Shown one piece after another: positions 41,073 through 53,368 of a stretch of DNA of 64,000 nt. This DNA is from Amoebophrya sp. A120 (lineage: Eukaryota; Sar; Dinophyceae; Syndiniales; Amoebophryaceae): NCBI GenBank assembly GCA_905178155.1, contig CAJINV010000027.1:245295-309294 (forward strand), written 5' to 3'. A model generated the notes under the pieces. It ran no database searches. It saw only the letters and a program-made list of their open reading frames with translations, and was not told the origin of the DNA. Made by a program: the position numbers and the translations under genes. The stretch's first letter is position 1, and the number at the start of each line of letters is the position of its first letter.

Positions 41073-41737
41073 TCAAGGAGGTGCACAGGACCGTGTTTTT
41101 TTCAAGTACATCACAGCAGCTTTGCGGAAAGCCAAGTTCTTTCCCGTTTGGCCTGCGAGTGCATCAGGGACTCGTTGTTTTCACCAGTCTTTACCGTTTC
41201 GAAAAATTTAGACAGGAATCTTCGAAAAAAATCAAGCAATATAATTCCAATGTTATGACAATGAAGGAGGTACAACTTGGGCAAAAAAATTATCATCTGC
41301 AAAAAGATACAGTAGTTGCTCTATGCTACACATGTGGTTACAACATGGCAGGGGATTTTGATGTCAGAAGCAGGTAGTTTATTTGCTGTACAATTCGTGA
41401 CCCGAAAGAAGTCACGTCTGTCCTGCTAGCGTTTTCGTGCCTTTACAAATTCGGCTTCATCTCAAGAACGACCAGCGGAAATAAAAATCCAGCGGGAGAA
41501 CGCGCGCCCTGAATCATGTCTCCCGCGAGGACACATATTTTTCTAGATTTCAAAAGGTACGGCAGATATCTTGTGCTTACCATGTTCTTCTTGCTTTCCC
41601 CTCGGAATGCTGGTATCCGACGTTGAAAAAAAGCTTTCTCTTCCTTCAAAACGTTCCTTTTTCGCGTTACCACCTTGTTTTTGTGGGCAATAGTGTAAAT
41701 CGTTTTGGTTTTTATGATCAGAAAACCACTGTACAAG
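41073..41737. other. Intergenic region before the EF-hand gene
   Basis: AT-rich, no exon or introner recognised. Presumably holds the EF-hand gene promoter. Confidence 0.45.
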
Positions 41738-44700
41738 ATGGCTCCCTTTTCGCACGGCCTGCGCATGGCGCGTACATTTCTAATGCGGCTTTGCTGCTTA
41801 TGCAAATTCGCCATCGCCGATTTTGACTTCGAAAGCCTGTTTGGCAACGTGGGACTTGAATCGTGGGATAAATATGCAGCCAGCGACGCGAATGGCGACG
41901 ACGCGAATGATCTCGCGGAAAAGTTGGAAGAATTCTCCAATGGTAGCTACGAGTACGAGACCGTGAGATTAAGCTGGGACGGCATTTTGTTAGTCGACTG
42001 GAAAACACTCGCACACACAAGAAACGCACGCCGGCCCCACTTGCCTCGCTCGTTCTAGTGGTTCAATTTTCCCAATTCGAGCAAGCAAGCGACGCAGGGT
42101 CGCGTGCTCCGTTCGCATTCTGTTTTGAGATGCACGAAGAAGAATCAGCGCACTCTGCCCATGAGTTCCACGAACGGCGCGCGGCGTGGCGTGGGCTCGT
42201 GAAATTTCTGGGACGAATCTCAGCCACAGTGATGGCGGCAATATTAGTTCTCAGCCCCAGGAGGCTCAGTCGTGTGGGCCATATCCAAAAAGGGTCGCTC
42301 GAAACCTAATTTAGCTTCTGCCGCTCGGGCTTGCAGAAGGAAATAGGATAAGCGACAGCAGCGCCCTGCGGTTTTGCACCTAGTAAAATGCCGGGAAACT
42401 GGCGGGGCCTTTTCTGTAAGATCTAAGACACGGCGGACCGTTTTGTCGGTCTTGCACTTTAAAACAGGCCACGTTGGCTTTCAGCCCCATCGCCTCCGCT
42501 ATCCCGGTAACCCTAGCGAGGCCGCACTGACTTGGGAGAACACCACCGGGGGAATAGAATAAGAAAATAGCTATCGGCCAACATTCCGGTCCGCTGGGTT
42601 TTTCGTCGGGTTGTGGTATTTCAGGGGGGGAAAATCAGGCGCCGACTGGGGCTGTCGTGTTGCGTGTGTGCGAAGTCGCTTTCCATAGCCGCCAGATGCC
42701 GGGCGACGTACCGAATAGGGAACAGTTAGGCGACTACGACTTTGACGGCGACGGGGCTTTTGGGCTCTCAGAGATGAAGATCATGCACGACCTGAAGCTC
42801 GGCGACGCCAACGGAGTTGGTGAAGGCGTGGCGAAGCTCCTGTGCCCCAGCGATTGTGACGTGTCGAAGTACGACCTGGACGAGAACAACCACTATTCGC
42901 ACACTGAGCTGAAGTTTCTTGCGAGGTCAATAAAAGACCAGGGCGGTGAGCTCCCAGACTGGAAGGGGTTTGTTGGACTTTGAACACACCTGCCACACTG
43001 AGTGCCTGAAGCTTCTAGCTGGCGAGATGCCTCGCAATCCCCCAGCGCTTTAACCCCTCAGCAGACAGGGCGAAAGCCTCGGGCTGCGTTGCATCCATCC
43101 CGTGGCGCCTCAGCGTTCAAGGCGCACCACCGCCATCATGCCATCAAGCTGGGCTCTGGAGGTACCTCAGACCCGCCATTCAGGTCTCGAGCCATTTCCG
43201 ACCTCCCTCCACGTCGTCGCTGATGGATTTGATTCGGGACCGAGGTCCTGGGTAGAGGTTTTACTCAGGGCGGCGGCTCTGGATAAAGTACCTGCTCAGG
43301 ATCTGTATACCCTGAAAGCAAGGACCCAGAGTGGGGCAGCCCACTCCGCGACGGCTACAGATGGGAAGGTAGACCCAGATGACCGCCTGCCCATTCTGGG
43401 AAAGGTTTTTATTCAGGGCGGCGGTCCTGGATAAAGTTTGCACCCAGGGCGGCAGTCCTGCGGCTCAGGTCGCGAACAGGATCTGAACCCGTCTTCAATT
43501 CATCTGTCATTATTTGCATTTGTGGAACAGAGGACGGCTCGGGACCTCATAGAAGCTTCAGGCCTGCGTGGGGGGAGGGTTTCGATCGCATGACCGAAAA
43601 ACTTTGACAAAGACGCGGCCAAGGTTGTGTATCCCGACCAGCTAACCAAAATCGACAGCGGCAAAGACTTTATAGACATCTTCGACACCGATACCGACGG
43701 CTGGTATTCCTTCCACGAGTTGAAGGCGATGCAACAATTTCCTAAGCACGGTCCGCAGCACCTGAAAGAGTACTACGACATGGACGGCGACGGGGAACTT
43801 AGTCACTACGAAGTCAGGCTCGCAATGAGCAGGGCCGCGCATGTAACGGTCGGCGCCATCTACAACGAGCAGGGCGGCGACGTTCATGCGGAACAACGTT
43901 CCGACTTGGAGCTGTTTACGAAGATTTCATCCTCGGGTGAAGACCACAAACTCGAACCAGAAGAGGCACGACTGGCGCTTTGGCACGAAGGTGAGAAATA
44001 TGATCGGGCCGAGTACAACCATGAGCAGAACGAGCAGCTCGCTGAGCACGTAAAAGCGGGAGGACACAACTTAGCCTACCACGACATCATGAGTGACACG
44101 AATCACGGCCACCACAACCTCGCCCATGCAAAGTGGCAAAAAGTACACGACGTACTGCAAATAAACGGCTACCTGTCGGAGAAGGCGTTCGAGCTGCGGG
44201 ACCTGGATGGCGACAAGAAGATTAGCAGCAACGAGCTCAATATGATCGTGAGAAAAAACTGTCTCAGTCTCAACTTGTAATGCGCAACTTGTTCCTTCAG
44301 ACAGTTTTTTGTCGTGCTCGACATGCAATCAAAGGAAACTCCGTACGTGTTTTCTCTTGCATGTAAACAGTCACAGATTTTGCGTGTGATGCTAAGGAAA
44401 TTTGTGTATCTGAAACTGCAAAGGTCTGAGACAGAGAACGTGTTTTCGTACGATACCCAAAGTCGCCGGCTTGCTGGGAAACGATCTACAAACGAAAGGC
44501 AAGATAGCCGTCGACAAAGCAAAGGTTTTGCTCCAGAGCATGAGCGCGACGAGCGACAACCCTTTGAAGCAGTGTACGGACGAAACAGGGTTCTGCGACT
44601 TCAACGGCGACGGATCTTTGACGGCTGAAGAAATCAAGCTTGCGAAACTCTGGGACGACAGTCCGCCCACTGCAAAAGTGAGTACGATTCTGGGAGATAT

Positions 44701-47700
44701 CTTCCCCGACGCCACGGATTCGGAGATCAAAGGAGCTGACTTTGACGGTGACGGTGTATGGAATGTAAACAGGTCTGGGTCTGGAAAGGAGCTGTGATGC
44801 TGAATGGTCAGGATTGAGTCCGCCTTTAAATGCAGTGAAGCATGACAAATTATTTATAGAACGCTTTCTCATGCGTGGTGCGCATTACAAACTGCGACAG
44901 TGTTGCATCCGTGAGGTACTTCTGTTGCTTATGCAATACCAATTTTTCTGGAATGCGGGACACGCAATACCAGATTTTGCACATTTCCAGACCCAGACGT
45001 ATTTGCAGCGCATACGGTATCCTGTTGAACAACGTACCCCCTCTACACTTGCCACACAGATTTGCTTGTCCCGCACAATTCTCATGCCGCTACCCACGGA
45101 AGCCGTTTTCCCCATGGGAGCCGTTTTCTGGTGGTGTTTGGAAATTTGTCTTGCGTTGTGATCAGGATCAGAACGTCGGATTGTGATGCGGATGAACTAA
45201 CTAGACACGACAGTCTTGCATGGCCAAGCTCGTCATACGTGAGCGCCAAAACCTGTCGATGTTTGTGATGTCCAGCCGATTTACAATCTTAACAAGGGGG
45301 GCCCGGACGTGTGTTTTCACAGGATGAACGGGCACCTGTCACAGAAAGAAATCGCGCTCCTGACTTTTGTATCAAAAAGACAAGCGCCCCACCACAGGAT
45401 GTGGAACACATATATACACCCGACCTATAGACCATAACATAGTAGCCTGCGTCACAAATCGTTTTTTTCCACCCGTTATTCTGTCTTTTTCCTTTTCTCA
45501 ATGTAATTCATTTTTTGTACGTTCTCTGTGCTGTATAGTTGTCTTGTCTCCAGAACACATACTCCGGGGTGTGGGAACGCCCAGGGACACTTCGCCGGGG
45601 AACATTTCCCACATTGTATGCATCAGCATGACAAATTTTTAGCCCAGAGCAGCGACACTCTACGTTGCACGATATCTGTCATGTCCTGGCGCGTTAGAGT
45701 CTGAACGAAAATGCGTCGCGTTCCCTCGATGCTACACAAAATCAATACAAACTGGCCGGTCGTCTGGTGGTGGGGCACTCTTTTCATTTTCATACTTTGA
45801 GCAGCAAGACCCTGACGATTTTGACCCGGACTCAGCAGCCAATAAGAAGTATCTTGACTAAAAATGTCCCAACCGCAGAGTTGCCATGCGGATTCTCAGT
45901 TGCAGGAAGATTTGTAATGCGCATCCCCACGTTGGGAATTCTTTGGCGTGATTTTTGATGTTGTAATAACACGATAGGCCGACGGCTCTGCGATCCACGG
46001 CTGTGCTTGCTAGCTTGCACTACACTACAGAGGAAAAATTGTCATGCGTAACTCCCAAAACTTGATGGGTTGCGTAAACCACGTACCCATCTTGACTCTC
46101 GGGTGAGGACGTTTTTAGACGGGATAAAGAGTTGCTCCCAGCTATCCTCGGTAGCGATCATCGCTTGGACTCTTACAAAATGCTGGATGGCGATGACAAG
46201 AAGCTCAGTCTGGAGGAGCTGCGGCTCGCTGTAAAACATCCGGAGACGAAGGATCTGCTGACGGCGCAGGATCTTCACACGGTTGCCGACGCGATGTTTC
46301 CATCCGTTATCAAACTGAAAAGTGCCGGCCCCCAGAAAATACCGCGCGACGATTTTGTCTTGTGACGTTTCTCCATGAGGCTTTTTCGTCTTGCACAGAG
46401 ATAATGCGAGTCGGCATACCATGACAGACGATAGTGCCTGTACTCTGCCTCTGTGCAAGGCAGAAGAACTTCGCTATTCTGGGTTGAAAACTAGAGTTGC
46501 TGCTACACAGATGGGTGTAAATATGTTTCTACAGAGTGAAGAACAGTGTTTGTATTGCAAAAGAACCAGAAGTTGCGCAATACAAACACTTTCCCGGTCT
46601 GTGGCGGGTGGAGCAATTTTCAGTTTGATAATAAGGTCCGATAACGCACACATGCTCGACTTTAATGGAGACGGAAAACTCGAGAACAGTGAATTGCTAT
46701 CCAAAAAGAACATAAAAAGTGCATTGTTGGTGTACCTCTGTCTTGCAGAATCTATGCATCTTACGGCCAGGCTACTTGCAGATAAGTAAATGGCTGCACG
46801 TACCAGAGATGCATGGTAATTTTTTTGTATACATGCAGCTCTAATTTGTCGTGGTGCCGTCCCAAAAAGGTGTGCCCAAATGTGGAGGTTCTTTTCTTGG
46901 ATAATTACTGGCGGCTGGGCAATTGGGGGCGCTGGTGAACACCAACGGTAAAGCGGTTATCCAAGGAAAAAAGGGTTACAGTATACACATTTGTCGGAGT
47001 TTCTGCATGACAAAGAAAACCTGTGATGCGCAGACTATAAGGGAAAACACGATTGAAATGAGGCTGGCAAGCGTTTTCTGCATGACAAATGTTACCTGTC
47101 TTGCTTGTTTCGCAACACAGTGCGTAACTGTAACACTTTTTTCTTCGCATACCGGTAGACCTCGAGTTATTGCAGGACCAGCTGGACGCGCTTCCGTCGG
47201 GTTTGCGGTATTGCAAGGAAAACGCCCACCTCCCCATTTTGAAAACGTATCTTCTGAAAATTTGTGATGCGGATTTCGACCACAAACCCTGTCTGTCTTG
47301 CGAGAAGGCAAATCCAGGCTCTCTGCTACGCTATGCAGGCGATTTGTAATGCTGTAAGGACTACAGGACAGCCGTCTACCATGCTAGGCGCCTACACCAA
47401 AGGGCCCCTATCTCGGCTGGCGATCTGCGTGCAGTCCTCTACTGCAAGACAAATCTGATTCGTGTACGCAAATCCAGCATCACAGATTTCCTTTTCGATA
47501 TAGGGAGGGGGGATTTTTCCTTTTGATTTGCGGCAAACTGCGCTGACGGGAATATCCTGCGACGGCGACCAAAACTTCGACCTGTGGGAGCTCGAGCTTT
47601 ACGTAAAGGCGGGCGGATTGACGACGGAAAAGGTGCACGATTCGGCAATCCGTGGCATCTTGGATCAGGCCAGCGCTACAACCATCTCCAAAGAAGAGTT

Positions 47701-50700
47701 CGACAAAATCAACTTTGTAACCACGGGCCCGAAAGAAATCACCGCAGAGCTTCCGATGGAGTGGCCCGACTTTATCGTGAAGAAAAATCTCCCCCGCTTT
47801 ATTGCTCTGAAAGGAAATTATCTCTCATGCTGGAATTCTGTACGCAGGTCAGTATTGCATTGCTAGAAGGCAAGAAGGAGATTCACCCTTGGCCGTTTTG
47901 GCAGGCAATTTGTAATGCTATTCCGGGCAATGTAGTGCCCGCCTGCCAAGCGGAATACGCAACGCGTTTCCGTGCCAGACAGCAATACAGTTCGAACCTC
48001 CCCTCATCTCCCAGCACCACGGCAACTTGGTTTATTGCGATCACAAATCGTGCTTTCTACGAATTTCGTTTCAGTGTGGGCTGGGGACGACAGGTTTTTT
48101 CGCTTCGACACACTTCCTATCAACTGTAAAAATGTCTGGGTCTGGAAGATTCTGACACTTGTCATGCACGTTTTGCACTAGCCATGATGTCTGTAATGCA
48201 TACCCTAGCAATACAGATTTTTTGAGGGCTTCTTGATGCGTATTCCGCATGACAAATGCCTTCTCAGCGTAGCAAAAATTGCATTCCCTTTTCTACTCAT
48301 GCAATACAGATTTTTTTGGAGGCCAAACGCAGCATCACAAGTTCTATTCTTTCCAGACCCAGACATTTTTGCATTTGATACTTCCTGCGGAAACTCGACT
48401 CGGGGACGGGAAACGATGATATCAAATGCAAATATGTCTGGGTCTGGAAGATTACAGACTTGGCATGCGCATTTTGCATGATCCATGATGTCTGTGACGC
48501 ATGCCGTAGGATCGCAGATTCTGTGAGGGCTTATTGATACCTATACCGCATGAGAAATGCCCTTCCGCATGGCAAAAACGGAACTCCTCTTGCTCCCCAC
48601 ACTAAGCAGATTTTTGTAGAATCCAAAGGCAGCAGCATCACAAGTTGCAACCTTCCAGACCCAGACATATTTGCACTCGATAGATGACGGCAAGGTGCAA
48701 CTGTCGGAGCTCCAAGACTACCTGGTGGACTTGAACGGCGTTCCCCAGCCTGGCATGTCGCTGGGCTCCGTAGCAAACGCGATCCCGTATACGCCGGCTT
48801 CGCCTCTGGCTTTAGTTGGCCTGGCGGCGGGCGGCGGGGCTGCTTTCAGCAGAGTATTTTCAAGTAAACCGAGCCGGAAGCCGATCCCACTCTCGCCGAA
48901 AGCGCGGAGGGAGCGCGCGGCGCAACAAGCGGAGGCCGAGGCCACAGAAAGCGACGATGTTGGCAATGATGCTGGTACAACTCCAGCAGGAGACGCCCTC
49001 CAGTACCGATACGGCCATCTGCCGCCACCAACAGTAGTCGGACCAGCGCCCGCACCCTGGGTACCGCCGAGACCCGTGCCCTACGTCAAGCCCCCCGTGC
49101 CGGTGAAACAGACCCCCGCTCCGTCCCCCGAGAACCATCGAAAAGGCGGTCGCAGCCGGTCGATATTCAATATCCTGGGTAAAAACGTTCCCACCTTAGG
49201 GTCAAGAGGGGGATTTGGCTACACAAACCAACGAGCCTTGTGTGTTGCGCATGACAAGTTCCGGCCCGTGGTGCACCACCCGTGTTTAGCTAGTGCAGCT
49301 GCATGAGAAATGCATCAGCTCAAGCTCCTTCTACTGTGACAAAGGCTAACCCCAAAAAACCCCTACAACATGCCTGTCATGCCGCTCCACATGAGACACG
49401 TTACCGTTGCAGTTGTACAGATTTGCATTCTACCTTCCCTGCGTGACAGCCATCTGCGGCCGTTTGCAAAGGGGGAGGCAAAGTGTGCCGCACTTCTGTT
49501 TAGCATGACAACTCTAGGGTGGGGACGTTTTTACTCACGATATATAAGGAAGGGACGGACATCCACACTGGAAATAGGTTGATAGCCTGCTCAGATGTTA
49601 CAGTAACAGTCTTCAATGCTACAATAAAGTCTTAGTTTTGTCCTGCATGATCACCAGCATGAGTACTAACATGCAGAGACTTGCGCTTTTCGCAATACAA
49701 ATTTCGTCGAATGCTGCTTCGGTTCGGCGTTCCAGACGTTGTCATGCGCCTTTCTGTGATGGCGGACCAGAGCACGCAGTTTTTGCATCACAAATTGCAG
49801 GGAATTGTATGGATGTACTTTTCTCGTGGGTAGCGAACAACTCAGCACAGACGGCACAGAAGCAGAAGAGACGATCAGCCACGAGAGAGACGCTCGCGGG
49901 CAGCGAGCAACTCAGCACCGGAGAAGAAGAGACGGCGCAGACGTAGCGGGAATACCAAGTTTAGCTTCCTCGAGGACGGAGCCGTGGAACCAGCCCGGGT
50001 ATTCCAGGAACCCACCCTCGCGTCCCGTGCGCCGTTCGGCGAAGAGGCACGGCATGGGGACCACGGCACGGAACACGCCGTTTCCACCGCTGGCAACGAA
50101 CCTAGGGAGGGCGCCGACGCGAACGGGCTCAACGTCTATCCAGTGCAAATTTTAGTGGATCTGGAAAAATGGTACGTGGATTGCTTGTCTTGTATTCCCG
50201 TATTAAATCTGTGTTGCATGATGACTAAGAAAAGCGCCGCGGCCGTTTGTGTCATATGAAAATACAGTTTGTAATGCGCACTATGCATGAAAAAACACTT
50301 GAAATATTCGTCATGCCTGGCTTCACTAGGAAGGCTATTCAATTATGCCCACGCAGAATCACCAGTTTCCAGACCCAGACATATTTGCAAGGCATACCGC
50401 CGCAGACGAGCAGACGGAGGACGGCAGTACGGTGGAAGGAAGTACGGCGGATGGGAGTACGGTGGAACCGGACGGGCCCAACGATGGCGCAGACGAGCAG
50501 CCGGTGGAGGGAGGTACGGTGGAGCCGGACGGGCGTAATGACGGCGCAGACGAGCAGCCGGTGGAGGGAGGTACGGTGGAACCGGACGGGCGTAATGACG
50601 GCGCAGACGAGCAGCCGGTGGAGGGCGGTACGGTGGAACCGGACGGACGCATCGACAGCGCTGGCGAGCAGACGGTGGAAGGAAGTACGGTGGAACCGGA

Positions 50701-51007
50701 CGACGGCCCAAGCGAGCAGACGGTGGAAGGAAGTACGTTGGAGCCGGACGGGCCCCGCGACGGTGCAAACGAGCGAGCGGTGGAAGGAACTTCGGTGGAG
50801 CCGGAACGCAGCAATCTGCGTGGCGGGCTAGCGCAGGGAGCGAGGAAACGAAACGACCACGTGCGGCAAACGGAGCCATCAGTGGGTGGACTGCAGCTGG
50901 TGAGCATCCCGTGGAGCAACGCGTACTACGAGTGGTTAGTGGTTGGTGTGCTCTTGCTACCGTTCCTCTACTGGCTCCGGGCTGTGTGGTGGCGGCGCCG
51001 GCAGTAG
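41738..51007 (+). CDS. Multi-EF-hand secretory protein with C-terminal membrane anchor
   Basis: EF-hand loops bind calcium. The N-terminus (MARTFLMRLCCLCKFAIA within the first 27 residues) looks like a signal peptide. Loops include DFDGDGAFGLSE, DLDENNHYSHTE, DTDTDGWYSFHE, DMDGDGELSHYE, DLDGDKKISSNE, DFNGDGSLTAEE, DFDGDGHLSQKE, LDGDDKKLSLEE, DFNGDGKLENSE and CDGDQNFDLWE, plus weaker ones: about a dozen in all. A Pro-rich and basic region follows (from 48,750), then acidic repeats of about 20 residues (EQPVEGGTVEPDGRNDGAD). The end is a hydrophobic helix (WLVVGVLLLPFLYWL) before a short basic tail; TAG is at 51005-51007. Predicted topology is lumenal or extracellular with a small cytosolic tail. 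About fifteen introns, mostly introners. The exons around 49,540-49,830 are the least certain. Confidence 0.85.
43240..43460. repeat. Two-copy repeat in an EF-hand gene intron
   Basis: Two copies of about 150 bp, each with GGTTTTACTCAGGGCGGCGG or the close variant with TTTTTATTCAGGG, lie in the long intron at about 42,970-43,607. The ACTCAGGG word recalls the family C end, but no full element is visible. Confidence 0.55.
44243..44455. mobile_element. Introner, family D, in the EF-hand gene
   Basis: ATCGTGAGAAAAAACTGTCT at the left, inverted at the right (GTTTTCGTACGATA). It separates SSNELNMI from PKVAGLLGNDLQ. Confidence 0.85.
44755..45013. mobile_element. Introner, family A, abutting a family C introner
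   Basis: ACGG flanks both sides (44751-44754 and 45014-45017). It splits an EF-hand loop. The next element starts directly after the second ACGG. Confidence 0.9.
45018..45327. mobile_element. Introner, family C, abutting a family A introner
   Basis: C termini. ACGG flanks both sides (45014-45017 and 45328-45331). Removing both elements and two ACGG copies gives DFDGDGHLSQKE, a canonical EF-hand loop. Confidence 0.9.
45368..45793. mobile_element. Introner, family B-like, in the EF-hand gene
   Basis: ATCAAAAAGACAAGCGCCCC at the left, inverted at the right. ACTTT flanks both sides. The join reads IALLTFEQQDPDD. Confidence 0.88.
45850..46127. mobile_element. Introner, family C, in the EF-hand gene
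   Basis: TATCTTGACTAAAAATGTCC at the left and ACGTTTTTAGACGGGATA at the right. The join reads AANKKELLPAILG. Confidence 0.85.
46308..46631. mobile_element. Introner, family B-like, in the EF-hand gene
   Basis: ATCAAACTGAAAAGTGCCGG at the left, inverted as GAGCAATTTTCAGTTTGATA at the right. Next exon encodes the loop DFNGDGKLENSE. Confidence 0.85.
46699..46906. mobile_element. Introner, family D-like, in the EF-hand gene
   Basis: ATCCAAAAAGAACATAAAAA at the left, TTCTTTTCTTGGATAA at the right. The join reads ENSELLAAGQLGAL. Confidence 0.8.
46958..47151. mobile_element. Introner, family D-like, in the EF-hand gene
   Basis: ATCCAAGGAAAAAAGGGTTA at the left, TAACACTTTTTTCTTCGCATA at the right. 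The join reads VNTNGKAVDLELLQ. The preceding exon is only about 50 bp. Confidence 0.82.
47209..47527. mobile_element. Introner, family B, in the EF-hand gene
   Basis: Flanked by TTGCGG on both sides. The join reads PSGLRQTALTGIS. Confidence 0.9.
47773..48111. mobile_element. Introner, family B, almost abutting a family A introner
   Basis: B-type termini (ATCGTGAAGAAAAATCTCCC left, a worn right end). ACTT occurs at both borders. Only the bases ACTTCC lie between this element and the next. Confidence 0.75.
48118..48380. mobile_element. Introner, family A, in the EF-hand gene
   Basis: Flanked by CTTCC (48113-48117 and 48381-48385). Removing it with the preceding B element gives MEWPDFLRKLDSG. 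Confidence 0.92.
48420..48682. mobile_element. Introner, family A, in the EF-hand gene
   Basis: Flanked by GATGA (48415-48419 and 48683-48687). The join reads SGTGNDDGKVQLSE. Confidence 0.93.
49170..49541. mobile_element. Introner, family C, in the EF-hand gene
   Basis: TATCCTGGGTAAAAACGTTC at the left and ACGTTTTTACTCACGATA at the right. It follows the basic stretch GGRSRSIFN. Confidence 0.85.
50138..50396. mobile_element. Introner, family A, last intron of the EF-hand gene
   Basis: A diverged left end (TATCCAGTGCAAATTTTAGT) and a typical right end. It joins ANGLNVY to TAADEQTEDGST, the start of the acidic repeats. Confidence 0.8.
50400..50800 (+). repeat. In-frame tandem repeat, unit 60 bp, in the EF-hand gene
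   Basis: Six to eight copies encode variants of DEQPVEGGTVEPDGRNDGA. The central three copies are nearly identical, suggesting recent expansion by unequal exchange or slippage. Confidence 0.88.
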
Positions 51008-53368
51008 CGGTGTAAGAGTCTCTACGGGGGAAAGTAGTGATTCTGGATTTATTGATCCGGAGTTCTGTTGAATATTCTTTGACATCTATTTTTTTTGCTA
51101 CAGTACACATTATAACAAGGATTGAGCGACTCCATCAATCAGGAGTAAAGGGAAAAAAAGTTCAGATAATCTTACTGTTACTCATCTCAGCGTGCACAAG
51201 TATTTACAAAAAAAAGTTGCAGATTTTATAGGCCCGGCAAACGATAAAAGCGAAAGTGGGCATGTATTTTTTAATCGCTGTGCCGGCCAAAGTGCCACAC
51301 GGTAAGTATTTCAATGCGATCTAACTAATGATTTCCTTGCCGTTTTTCAGAACAAATAAGTTTGACGAAGAATTTTGTTGCAATAATTTGATTTTTCCCT
51401 ACCAAAGACGACCAAACATTGAACTTTCGACGCCGTAGAAAATATAATTCCGTCGTACGGATTCGGATACATACGGAAACGAAGTGTCTATCCTATTCAA
51501 GAGATGAGTCCGCGCCACCTCCTAACCTACTGAAGAGGAACAACATGGTAACAACATAAATGTTGTTTGTCATGCTGTGATGAGCTGCTGATAAATTTGA
51601 GACAGTTGTTGCTTTCGCTAGCATGGCAGACTTCCAGTGTACAAAATCCTACCGGGGTTTTCGATAGAGGAACGTGCTGCAAGTCAGCAACCACGATGCG
51701 CCGGCGTTCTGATGCGAGCCCCGATAGCTTCTGCCGGAGCTCCTTCGGGATTTTTGTCGCGGGCTGGGGGGCTGCAACAAAGCTACCCTTTGTCTCATGT
51801 AGTAGTCATCTAGTCGAGCAAAATTGTAACGCCTTTTTATCTAAAATGGCAAAGCAACCGCTGGTCAGGAGACCTTTAAAAACCAATTTTTACAACTAGA
51901 AACCAGCAAAAAGGATAGCGAAAAGAAAGAAGCATAGGCGGAAATTCGTCTACAGCACGGCTCGACGACGCTCTGCATTTAGTTATAATCCGACCTGGCG
52001 AAATACACTTTTCACAAAACTTCATTCTTTAATTTTTTCCTTGTGTTGGAAGCATTTTCTCAGCATAAAGTAGAACGCGTAGCCGGCGCTTCGCAACAGC
52101 GATTGACCCGTTGGTGAAATATAGTGCTCTCCGACGGGTTTGCGCTTTAATTACCTGAGCGATTTTGCTCGTGTAGATTTACAGGTATAAAATATAGGAC
52201 GATTGACTGATCGGGAAAAAATAAGCATTAAGACGCGAAAGTCGCGCATAACCAAAAGCTGCACCCTGCCTCCACCTTTTTGTGCTCTGACCCAGTTTAC
52301 ATCTGCCTAATTTTTAACATGATGCTCTGCCCACCCGTGTAGCTGACCACCTTTTTTTTTTGAAGCTGCTTATTTCTAGCTGAAACCAAGCGGCTCACTT
52401 ACTTCTGATAAACGAATAAACGATTCTTTATGATCCTGGTTTTTTTCTTTCTTTAGCACAACAGACTTGGGCTGAAGATGTCCACCTGCTAGAAATTGCT
52501 AGTGAAGCTGCAACCTTTTAGTTTTACTATTGGTAAATGCGTCGCCTGGTATCTTTAACGAGTGAAGAACAGGAACGATAGAGCTTTTCGGCTCACAGGA
52601 CAACTGGCGCTCCGGCCAAACATCGCGATGCAACGAGCTCCATAGCAGGGCAATAGGCCCGATCTTGGGGCGAGCGAGAAGTAGTTTTCTGAAATTTTCC
52701 ATACGATTTAAAGCGAAACGAGACCTGTCCACGCCAATTCCAAGCAAGCATCTGAAGCTGCTCGTAGCTTATTCAAACACCCAAGAAAACGTGTAAGTGT
52801 ATCGGACAGAGCTATAAAAATCGACGACTTTTTTTTTTAAGCATGGGTTGCACGTTCAAATTTCGCAATGTACCCTAGCCGATTGTAAATTTCGCCGCGC
52901 CGGCCACTTTTAGACGCACCCTTGTACAACAATGTAGACGAGTGAATGAACTGCATCGACCCGTTTGTGTCACTCCACAAGCTGTTGCACAGGACACCTT
53001 TATCTCGTACTACAAACATGCTGGCGATACGAATGTACTGCAAAAATGCACACCTGTATATACTTGCTAAGCAGCGGTGCCTCTTGGCAAGAAGCCGCTA
53101 TTACAGTCAGCACTCTGGCGCTTTACTGAGAAGCTTTTTGATGAAAAACAAGAATTCGTGTTCCCCAATGTACGCATTTGTGTCATCACCGTGGGCATGG
53201 CAAGGGTGATACATTTTGAAGTATCTACACTACATGAACCATCCGCCAGATGTTCCGTGGTTTCCATGCTTCCAACGCGTTCACACTGCAACGAGCGAAG
53301 CACCCTAGTGCGGCTGGAATCACATTTGAATTTCCACATTGACTCTGACATTTTATCCTGACAAAACC
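51008..53368. other. AT-rich intergenic region
   Basis: No introner ends, no exon with a recognisable motif and no RNA gene are seen. Short open frames on both strands look like chance. Confidence 0.5.
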
